From JBDHTO01 sp039808665 (GTDB taxonomy: Bacteria; Pseudomonadota; Alphaproteobacteria; Paracaedibacterales; JAKBAR01), in assembly GCA_039808665.1 (NCBI GenBank), contig JBDHTO010000027.1, positions 1 to 13,958 on the forward strand: a DNA stretch of 13,958 bases, in the 5' to 3' direction. Made by a program: the position numbers and the translations under genes. Below the pieces are notes generated by a model. It was not told the DNA's origin. It saw only the letters and a program-made list of their open reading frames with translations, and did no database searches. This document shows positions 6,829-13,193 of the stretch, in pieces. The first letter of the stretch is position 1, and each line of letters starts with the position of its first letter.

Positions 6829-8457
6829 TTATTCTGAAAGGTTTGATGCTTCAGGAATGTGTTCCTCGGCATCTCGAGTTTTAGGTGTTGCTTTTATAGA
6901 ATTATGTTTCCCCGTCTGAGTTCGCATCATCCTAATTTTTAACCTCAGATGCTCCGGGTTTTTCGCAAGCACATGTCCACGCCTTGTTTTAACGATAGAA
7001 ACTTCTCCCTCCCTTAGAAGTCGAGATAGAGGGGCTCTTCTCTTGTCGTTGACAACAAATTTACCGCCTTCTACATCCACATTTATTTCGCCTCTGGATA
7101 GAGAGTTTGCAAAGGTTATGTCTTGGTTTTTTCTCCTGAGATTATCTCGACGTATCTGTCTTGCGAGGTGACGATCATGAGTATCTGTATACGCCTCCGC
7201 TCTTGAATCATAGTCATCATCAAAGGAATATTCTTCATCTTCTGAGGGAGATTCGTATTGATCGATGGTCCATGCACGATCGATTTTTGTTCTGGCGCGA
7301 TAGACCAGTTCCTGCACGCGTTTTATTTCAAAGGTAATGGCGCTGATGAGTTCCGGATCTTCATACCCTTCTCTTTCTTGGGCTAATCGATCAAGGGCTT
7401 CTTCATAAAGAGGGAGAGCATCTTCTGCTGAAAGCTTCCACGCGCCGTATTTTGGTTTTTGTCCCTGTGTTCCGTAATGATAGGCCATCAGGCGATTGAG
7501 ACGAATCTCTTTTGAAATTCTCTCTTCGTCCTGAAGGGAAAATGCTTCCTTGAGTTGTGCTCTTAGAATTCGGATTTGCTTGCTATGGTATGCAAAGTGT
7601 TCTCTTCGTAATTCTTTTGTGAAGGGGCCTTCGTTTTGTTCCTCTTCAGATGATCCTTGTTGAGTTTGTTGTTCCTCTGAGATTTCACTCTCACTCTCAT
7701 CCTCATCATCAATCTCAAGAATTCCAAGCCTTGCTTCTTTGTCTTTTCTCGCATCTTTGATGCTGAGTGCTTTTGGTTTTTTCTCTCCAAATGCCCAGGG
7801 TTTTTGTGTGCGAATCAAAAGAGGACGTCCATCATTTGTGTGCGTGACATCAACAGTTTTTTGGTGAAGAATCTGATCGAGGGGGTGCGCTTCTCCTTTG
7901 AATGTAGCCACAAAAATTGTAGGACGTTTTCCCTTCTTTTTATGGGCGCTTTTTTCAACCGTAACGGGGATGCCTGCGCGAGAGAGGCTTTTTGCAACAT
8001 CACTATAATTCAATGGTGCCGTGGAGGAGGGAGTAACACTTTGAACGTGTTTTTTTCCTCTTTCCTTTTGCGCGCCAGCCCACTCAGGGCGACCAGGTTG
8101 ATGAATGGGTTCGAGGATTTTCCTTAAATTAACGCGTCTTTTGGTATTTGCTTTTCTACCCTCAGCGCCCATGGTATCTAGGCATTTTTTGGTTTGTGCC
8201 GCTTTGAAAGCTTTTCGTGCGGCTTTTCTTTTTTCATGTTGTGCATGAAGTTTGGAATCTAGGGTGGCCATTGAAGGTGTTTTTCTCAGAGGGGCCGATT
8301 CAAAACGCCTTTGAAATACGGGATCCACTGATGCTGCTTTTTTTCCGTTATGTTCAGGGTTTTTCCATGGCCAATTGTTATCACCGCCTTTTCCAAATAC
8401 TGAGGCTGTTGACATGGAGATCATAGTGAATATAAGTAAAGTTGTTAATCGAATCAT
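6829..8457 (-). CDS. Large secreted protein of unknown function with a probable internal duplication (542 aa)
   Basis: I recognise no family. Residues 1-22 look like a Sec signal peptide (MIR, hydrophobic core, AxxFG near 18-22). The mature protein is very hydrophilic with no membrane helix. In order: a basic, Lys/Arg-rich region (38-140), a beta-type segment (150-217), a basic linker, an acidic Glu/Asp/Ser/Gln stretch (249-276), helical coiled-coil-like sequence (280-395), a second acidic patch (402-418), a second beta-type segment (447-500) and a basic C-terminus. The two beta-type segments share SLSR, then I-x-V-x-VE, a Phe-Val pair, PL-xx-(I/L)L and T-xxx-G-xxL in the same order, suggesting an old duplication. 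The start at 8457 has AGGA 7 bases upstream. It lies 59 bases after the 77-residue secreted gene and may share its transcript. Surface, periplasmic and host-directed roles are all possible; nothing decides between them. Confidence 0.85.
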   Translation of the reverse strand: MIRLTTLLIFTMISMSTASVFGKGGDNNWPWKNPEHNGKKAASVDPVFQRRFESAPLRKTPSMATLDSKLHAQHEKRKAARKAFKAAQTKKCLDTMGAEGRKANTKRRVNLRKILEPIHQPGRPEWAGAQKERGKKHVQSVTPSSTAPLNYSDVAKSLSRAGIPVTVEKSAHKKKGKRPTIFVATFKGEAHPLDQILHQKTVDVTHTNDGRPLLIRTQKPWAFGEKKPKALSIKDARKDKEARLGILEIDDEDESESEISEEQQTQQGSSEEEQNEGPFTKELRREHFAYHSKQIRILRAQLKEAFSLQDEERISKEIRLNRLMAYHYGTQGQKPKYGAWKLSAEDALPLYEEALDRLAQEREGYEDPELISAITFEIKRVQELVYRARTKIDRAWTIDQYESPSEDEEYSFDDDYDSRAEAYTDTHDRHLARQIRRDNLRRKNQDITFANSLSRGEINVDVEGGKFVVNDKRRAPLSRLLREGEVSIVKTRRGHVLAKNPEHLRLKIRMMRTQTGKHNSIKATPKTRDAEEHIPEASNLSE

Positions 8458-8516
8458 AAAATGTTCCTATCGATATAATACTTTTCAATAATGAGTGTGC
8501 TCTCAAAAAGTTCACT

Positions 8517-8750
8517 CTATTTAGCTTCTGAGACATCGTGGGTTGTGCTTGACGTCGTGTCTGACTCATCGGAGGCATAGCGATTTTGGGAATCGAATTT
8601 TTTGTCTCGTGCTCCCTTTCTTTTGATATCTCTCTCCTTTTCCATTTTTCTTTCTTGGGCGGCTTCGGCTTTGTCCGGTTGGGATGAGGCCATAACAAAC
8701 GGAGAAGCCATAAGAGATAAAGTTGATGTAAATAGTATGATTTTTTTCAT
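8517..8750 (-). CDS. Small secreted charged protein of unknown function (77 aa)
   Basis: The ATG at 8750 gives a clean signal peptide: MKK, a hydrophobic core, and FVMA as the likely cleavage site before S22. A GGAG lies 8 bases upstream of this ATG. An in-frame start at 8801 would put 17 extra residues before the signal sequence and is not favoured. The mature part (about 56 residues) is highly charged: Glu/Lys/Arg-rich helical sequence (25-50) followed by a Ser/Thr/Asp-rich tail (55-72). There are no cysteines, no lipobox and no recognised domain. It is the first gene of the minus-strand run and is followed after 59 bases by the 542-residue secreted gene, which shares its charged composition. 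It could be a small periplasmic protein or a secreted peptide. Confidence 0.7.
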   Translation of the reverse strand: MKKIILFTSTLSLMASPFVMASSQPDKAEAAQERKMEKERDIKRKGARDKKFDSQNRYASDESDTTSSTTHDVSEAK

Positions 8751-8887
8751 GAAATTGACTCCAAAATTAAAAAAGACAGAACCCCAATGGGAGTCCGCCA
8801 AGGTTTCTGCGTCTAAGCAGTGAGATACTTAGTCTGTCTTAAAAGAAAGGTACCTGACAACCCATAAAATCTGCTAACTTTTTGCCT
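8751..8887. promoter_or_regulatory. Divergent intergenic region between the 77-residue gene and prmC
   Basis: This 137-base stretch must hold promoters for both directions. It contains a perfect 8-base inverted repeat, AAGACAGA (8773-8780) and TCTGTCTT (8833-8840), around smaller dyads: CCCAATGGG (8783-8791) and CTGC/GCAG around position 8813. I could not identify convincing -35/-10 boxes on either strand, so the region is called by position only. Confidence 0.4.
8759..8762 (-). promoter_or_regulatory. Ribosome-binding site fixing the start of the 77-residue gene
   Basis: GGAG on the minus strand, 8 bases before the ATG at 8750. It supports this start over the upstream in-frame ATG at 8801. 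Confidence 0.65.
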
Positions 8888-9664
8888 ATGAAGAAATATC
8901 ATCCAGCGCTTGTTGCTTATGTTCTTGGGGTGTCGAGGGAGTCTTTGATGCCCTGGGATAATCCTGTTTTTTCAAAAGCACAAGAAGAACTTCTTGTGGC
9001 CTATCAAGCGCGACTTAATGGGGGGGAACCCCTTTCAAAAATTATCGAAAAGCGTGAGTTTTGGAGCCGTGATTTTAAGGTAACTTACGATACGCTCGAT
9101 CCGCGCCCAGATTCTGAAGTGTTGATTCAAGTGTGTCTGGATATAGAGAAAGAGCTTCCTCATCCATTGACAATTCTTGAATTAGGGGTGGGGACGGGAT
9201 GTCTGCTGATTACGCTTTTGCTGGAGATGCAGGGCGTAGGTCATGCTGTGGGTGTCGATATATCGAATAAGGCCCTTGTTGTGGCAAGGGAAAATGCTGA
9301 AACCCATGGTATTCAAAATTGTGTGTGGGTGAATTCCGATTGGTTTAGCGCTATTCCACGGGAAGAATTCTCTTTGATTATTACAAATCCACCCTATATA
9401 GGTCAGGATGAAGAGATCGAAGACACCGTCAGAAAGTTTGATCCCCACCTTGCACTTTTTTCTGAAAATAGTGGACTTAAGTCTTATCAAACGATTGCAA
9501 AAGATGCTAAGCTCTTCTTGAAAGATGGTGGCGCCCTTGTTTGCGAGATTGGCCACCTTCAGCGTGAAAGCGTTGTAGAGATTTTTACTTCCTCAGGATT
9601 TCGTCTGAAGCAGGTGCTTAAGGACCTTGCTGGAAAAGATCGATGCATCGTTTTTTCAAAATAA
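8888..9664 (+). CDS. prmC: Peptide chain release factor N5-glutamine methyltransferase, short N-terminus
   Basis: PrmC methylates the glutamine of the GGQ motif in release factors RF1 and RF2, using S-adenosylmethionine, in the cytoplasm. Visible here: a helical N-terminal part ending in the family segment GEPLSKIIEKREFW (46-59), DPRPDSEVLI (71-80), SAM motif I ELGVGTGC (98-105), the acidic motif II residue D124 in VGVDIS, the catalytic NPPY (167-170) and a C-terminal DLAGKDR (246-252). At 258 residues it is about 20-25 shorter than typical PrmC, all from the N-terminal helical domain; the reading frame upstream is closed by a TGA at 8855 and offers only a TTG at 8882. No clear ribosome site precedes either start. 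prfA, the usual upstream partner, is absent. The DUF4167 gene follows after about 30 bases, the common alphaproteobacterial order. Confidence 0.95.
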   Translation: MKKYHPALVAYVLGVSRESLMPWDNPVFSKAQEELLVAYQARLNGGEPLSKIIEKREFWSRDFKVTYDTLDPRPDSEVLIQVCLDIEKELPHPLTILELGVGTGCLLITLLLEMQGVGHAVGVDISNKALVVARENAETHGIQNCVWVNSDWFSAIPREEFSLIITNPPYIGQDEEIEDTVRKFDPHLALFSENSGLKSYQTIAKDAKLFLKDGGALVCEIGHLQRESVVEIFTSSGFRLKQVLKDLAGKDRCIVFSK

Positions 9665-9695
9665 TTAACTATTATGAATAGGTTTGTATCAACTT

Positions 9696-10106
9696 ATGGA
9701 TAATCCTCATAAAAATCCCCAAAGGATGATGAAACAAAATCAAAAACGTCGCGGACCACAACGGTTTCAAAAGCACGGTCGAAGCGGAAATGGCGGAAGA
9801 TCTCTTCTGGCGCAGCGTAATACCTTTCAGCAAAATTTAGATAGATACCTTGGCCTTGCTCGGGAAGCAAGATCATCTGGCGATCGTATTTTGGCTGAAA
9901 ATTATTTTCAATATGCTGAGCATTACCTTCGTTCTCTTAATGAGGTTAAAGCATTGATTGAGCTTGAAAATCCAAAAGAAGAAGCGTCTAATAATGACGG
10001 AGAAGTGGCTGCCGCTGCTGATGAAGATCAAGAAGTTGGGCAGGAGCCCGCCGAAGATTCTGAATCTCAGGAGGATGTCGTGGATCAAGAAGCTCTTTCC
10101 GCATAG
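9696..10106 (+). CDS. DUF4167 domain protein
   Basis: This 136-residue protein has a very basic, Gln/Arg/Gly-rich N-terminus (MMKQNQKRRGPQRFQ at 11-25), the conserved DUF4167 core with LDRYLGLAREARSSGDRILAENYFQYAEHYLR split over 48-79, and a long acidic Glu/Asp/Ala tail (about 91-134). The core resembles the YxxLAxxAxxxGDxVxAENYxQHAEHYxR pattern of the family, found in alphaproteobacteria. The basic head suggests RNA or DNA binding, but no function is established to my knowledge. Possible starts are ATG 9696 (AGG 13 bases upstream), TTG 9684 and the ATG pair at 9726, which would match the usual family start more closely. It lies between prmC and clpB, the common conserved order, and probably shares their transcript. 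Confidence 0.88.
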   Translation: MDNPHKNPQRMMKQNQKRRGPQRFQKHGRSGNGGRSLLAQRNTFQQNLDRYLGLAREARSSGDRILAENYFQYAEHYLRSLNEVKALIELENPKEEASNNDGEVAAAADEDQEVGQEPAEDSESQEDVVDQEALSA

Positions 10107-10112
10107 GACTTG

Positions 10113-10140
10113 CGCCACTTCTAAAAGTATTGAGGTGGCG
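10113..10140 (+). promoter_or_regulatory. Hairpin burying the clpB ribosome-binding site (candidate RNA thermometer)
   Basis: CGCCACTTC (10113-10121) pairs with GAGGTGGCG (10132-10140) around a 10-base A/T-rich loop; nine pairs, one of them U-G. An extra G-U pair (10112 with 10141) is possible. The clpB Shine-Dalgarno GAGG (10132-10135, 7 bases before the ATG at 10143) lies entirely in the 3' arm. No U-run follows, so it is not an intrinsic terminator. Opening the stem by heat would expose the site; that function is inference. Confidence 0.5.
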
Positions 10141-10142
10141 TC

Positions 10143-12686
10143 ATGATGAATTTTACACAAAAACTCCAACTTATCCTTGTCTCTGCTCAGCAGAATGCAC
10201 AAGGGGCAAGCCATCCTCAGCTTTCTGTGGCTCATATCATGGAGGAAGTGCTCAAGGATGATCTTGCGAAATCCTTACTCAAGGCTTCAGGCCTAGATAT
10301 CCAGAGTCTTTCCAAAAAAGTAAAGGCTGAGCTTTCAAAACAACCCCAAATTTTATCCGCGGATTACCAGCTTGCTACTGGGGCGGATGTGAATAAGCTG
10401 ATATACACGGCACAAGCTTTTGCGACTGAGCGCAAGGACCAATTTATCACCCTTGAGACGCTGCTTCTTGGGATAACAGAGATTTTCCCCTGGAAAGAGC
10501 ATGTCAAGGAATGTGGCCTTAACATAGATCAACTGAAGAAAGAGATTGATATGATGAGAAAAGGAAAACCTGCTGTGAATGAAAATGCTGAAGAGTCCTA
10601 TCAAGCCCTTGAAAAATATGCCAGGGACCTGACTCAAGTGGCGAGAGAAGGTAAGCTCGACCCGGTGATTGGCCGTGATGAGGAAATTCGTCGTGCGATT
10701 CAAGTCCTTTCCAGAAGGACAAAAAATAATCCCGTGTTGATTGGTGAGCCAGGTGTGGGTAAAACTGCCATTGTAGAAGGTCTTGCTCAGCGTATTGTGA
10801 ATAAAGATGTGCCGGAATCCCTTCAGTCAACGCGTCTTATGTCTCTCGACCTTGGTGCCCTTATTGCGGGAGCAAAGTTTAGAGGGGAATTTGAAGAGCG
10901 TCTTAAAGCTGTTCTTTCAGATGTTGCAGAAGCAGGGGATGTGGTCCTTTTTATTGACGAGCTGCATACCCTTGTGGGGGCGGGAAAAGCCGATGGTGCG
11001 ATGGATGCATCGAATATGCTCAAACCCGCGCTTGCCCGTGGAGAGCTTCATTGTGTAGGTGCGACAACCCTTGATGAGTATAGGAAATATATTGAAAAAG
11101 ACGCAGCCCTTGCCAGGCGGTTTCAACCCGTTATGGTGGGGGAGCCCTCTGTTGAGGATACGATCTCTATTCTTCGTGGGCTCAAGGAAAAGTATGAAAT
11201 TCACCACGGTGTGCGCATTAGTGACCCTGCGATCATTGCCGCGTGTACCTTAAGCGATCGTTACATTACGGATCGTTTTCTTCCGGATAAAGCCATTGAC
11301 CTGATGGATGAAGCGGGAAGTCGACTGAAGATGGCTGTGGATTCTAAGCCAGAAGATATTGATGAGCTTGATCGTCGACTTCTCCAACTAAAGATTGAGA
11401 GAGAAGCCCTGAAGAAAGAATCCGACAAAGCAAGTAAGGATCGGCTTGAGAAATTGAATCATGAAATCCTTGAATTAGAAGAAGAAAATAAAAAACTCAC
11501 GGATGCGTGGATGGAGGAGAAAAAATCCCTCCATGATGTTCATAAAATCAAGGAGCAAATTGACCAGCTTCGCTCAGAACTTGATGTTGTTCAACGTGAG
11601 GGGAATTTCGGACGTGCGGGAGAAATTCGATATGGTCTGTTGCCAAATCTTGAAAAGGACCTCGAAGACATTACAGCAAAGCAAACAGAGCGCAGTTTGA
11701 AAGAAGAAGTCACAGAACAAGATATTGCCGCGATTGTGGCAAGATGGACGGGGATCCCCGTTGAAAAAATGCTTCAGGGAGAGCGAGAGAAACTGTTAAA
11801 GCTTGAAGAGCATCTTCACAATCGTGTGATTGGTCAAGATGAAGCCATTAAAGCGGTTTCCAACGCGATCAGGCGCTCTCGTGCAGGACTTCAAGATCCC
11901 CATCGACCCCTTGGTTCTTTCCTTTTTCTTGGGCCAACAGGTGTTGGAAAAACAGAACTTTCAAGGGCGCTTGCGGAGTTTCTTTTTGACGATCCCCAAC
12001 ATATGCTGCGTCTTGATATGTCTGAATATATGGAAAAACACAGTATTTCTCGTTTACTTGGTGCCCCTCCCGGTTATGTGGGGTACGAGGAAGGTGGGGT
12101 GCTTTCTGAAAGTGTGAGGCGACGCCCCTACCAAGTCATCCTTTTTGATGAAGTGGAAAAAGCGCATCCCGATGTGTTTAATGTGCTTCTTCAGGTTTTG
12201 GATGCGGGGCGGTTGACGGATAGCCAGGGGCATGTGGTAGATTTTAGAAATACGATTATTATCCTCACCTCTAACTTGGGTGCCGAGTTTTATGCGGCTT
12301 CTGAGGACATTACGCCTAAGGTGCGTGATCATGTGATGGAGGCGGTACGCGCCAATTTCCGTCCAGAATTCCTGAATCGCTTGGATGAAATTTTGCTCTT
12401 TACACGGTTGAGTAAGCAGCATATGCGTGAAATTACCGAAATTCAGTTGAGAGATCTGAAGGACCGGTTATTGCATGAGCATCATGTGACACTTGAGTTG
12501 ACGGACAAAGCCATGGATTGGCTTGCGGATGCTGGGTTTGAACCACTTTATGGAGCAAGACCCCTTAAACGTCTTATTCAACGCACCCTTCAGGATAAAT
12601 TAGCGCTTGCCCTTCTTTCGGGAGAGATCGCTGATGGGCAAAAGGTCAAGGTAGACGTTCAACACGATGAAATCATTCTTGGGTAA
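10143..12686 (+). CDS. clpB: ATP-dependent disaggregase ClpB (Hsp104 family)
   Basis: ClpB is a cytoplasmic hexameric AAA+ machine that, with DnaK, pulls aggregated proteins apart after heat stress. The 847-residue protein is complete; about 855-870 is usual. Domains: Clp N-domain repeats (1-145), NBD1 with Walker A GEPGVGKT (201-208), pore loop AKFRGEFEERL (244-254), Walker B VLFIDE (268-273) and arginine fingers R325/R326; the coiled-coil middle domain (about 400-520), which separates ClpB from ClpA and ClpC; NBD2 with Walker A GPTGVGKT (597-604), pore loop GYVGYEEGG (644-652), Walker B VILFDE (665-670) and sensor 2 GARPLKR (804-810). It lacks the ClpP-binding loop expected in ClpA. Start: ATG at 10143 with GAGG 7 bases upstream; a second ATG follows directly. 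The ribosome site lies in a hairpin. The L,D-transpeptidase gene starts on the next base after its stop. Confidence 0.98.
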   Translation: MMNFTQKLQLILVSAQQNAQGASHPQLSVAHIMEEVLKDDLAKSLLKASGLDIQSLSKKVKAELSKQPQILSADYQLATGADVNKLIYTAQAFATERKDQFITLETLLLGITEIFPWKEHVKECGLNIDQLKKEIDMMRKGKPAVNENAEESYQALEKYARDLTQVAREGKLDPVIGRDEEIRRAIQVLSRRTKNNPVLIGEPGVGKTAIVEGLAQRIVNKDVPESLQSTRLMSLDLGALIAGAKFRGEFEERLKAVLSDVAEAGDVVLFIDELHTLVGAGKADGAMDASNMLKPALARGELHCVGATTLDEYRKYIEKDAALARRFQPVMVGEPSVEDTISILRGLKEKYEIHHGVRISDPAIIAACTLSDRYITDRFLPDKAIDLMDEAGSRLKMAVDSKPEDIDELDRRLLQLKIEREALKKESDKASKDRLEKLNHEILELEEENKKLTDAWMEEKKSLHDVHKIKEQIDQLRSELDVVQREGNFGRAGEIRYGLLPNLEKDLEDITAKQTERSLKEEVTEQDIAAIVARWTGIPVEKMLQGEREKLLKLEEHLHNRVIGQDEAIKAVSNAIRRSRAGLQDPHRPLGSFLFLGPTGVGKTELSRALAEFLFDDPQHMLRLDMSEYMEKHSISRLLGAPPGYVGYEEGGVLSESVRRRPYQVILFDEVEKAHPDVFNVLLQVLDAGRLTDSQGHVVDFRNTIIILTSNLGAEFYAASEDITPKVRDHVMEAVRANFRPEFLNRLDEILLFTRLSKQHMREITEIQLRDLKDRLLHEHHVTLELTDKAMDWLADAGFEPLYGARPLKRLIQRTLQDKLALALLSGEIADGQKVKVDVQHDEIILG

Positions 12687-13193
12687 ATGACGTTAAAGAT
12701 TTTCATAGCTCTTTTTCTTCTGATGGGGGTACTGCTTTACCTGAATTGGGGAGGAACGGTGGGCCACCCTGTGCGTATCGACAAAATTGTGGTGGAAAAA
12801 TCAAAGCATGCAATGTCCGTGTACGGGAGTGGAAATCTTCTCAAAGTATATAGAGTTTCTTTGGGAAAAGGTGTGGGGCCTAAGGTATGTCAGGGAGATC
12901 AAAAAACACCAGAAGGTTCCTATAAAATCAGTGCAAAGAATCAAGGGAGTGGATACCATCGTGCTTTGAAAATATCTTATCCTAACTCTCTAGATCGTGA
13001 GCGTGCCCATAAAGCAGGATGCCCTCCCGGTGGGGATATTATGATCCACGGTTTAAGAAACGGTTTAGGGTGGATGGGTATTTTTCATCGTGTTATCGAT
13101 TGGACCCAAGGGTGTATCGCGGTCACCAATCAAGAGATCGAGGAAATTTTTAAAGCAACGTCCATTGGTGTGGATGTTGAGATTTTACCCTAA
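12687..13193 (+). CDS. L,D-transpeptidase, YkuD domain, membrane-anchored
   Basis: This 168-residue protein has one N-terminal hydrophobic segment (about 4-22), a signal anchor or uncleaved signal, placing the rest in the periplasm. The remainder is a YkuD (L,D-transpeptidase) domain with the catalytic motif: H121 in IMIHGLRN and the nucleophile C143 in TQGCIAVTN, and PEGSYKI (75-81) typical of the fold. Such enzymes form 3-3 peptidoglycan cross-links, attach lipoproteins or remodel the wall; some family members cut rather than join. The residues do not tell which. At 168 residues it is near the minimal size and has no LysM or other wall-binding domain. Its ATG follows the clpB TAA directly, with no ribosome site of its own, so it likely depends on translational coupling to clpB. 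Its end overlaps the convergent kinase gene by 9 bases. Confidence 0.92.
   Translation: MTLKIFIALFLLMGVLLYLNWGGTVGHPVRIDKIVVEKSKHAMSVYGSGNLLKVYRVSLGKGVGPKVCQGDQKTPEGSYKISAKNQGSGYHRALKISYPNSLDRERAHKAGCPPGGDIMIHGLRNGLGWMGIFHRVIDWTQGCIAVTNQEIEEIFKATSIGVDVEILP

Noticed and set aside
8493..8517. Possible terminator between the 77-residue and 542-residue secreted genes
   Set aside because: The stem is only five pairs (GAGTG/CACTC) with a 15-base loop, overlaps the stop codon and has no real U-run on the transcribed strand.
8751..8801. Longer version of the 77-residue protein starting at 8801
   Set aside because: It would put 17 residues before a textbook signal peptide, and the good ribosome site (GGAG) fits only the ATG at 8750.
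10107..10142. Heat-shock sigma-factor promoter directly upstream of clpB
   Set aside because: A CTTG is present near 10109, but no matching second element lies at the expected distance, and the space is taken by the hairpin and ribosome site.
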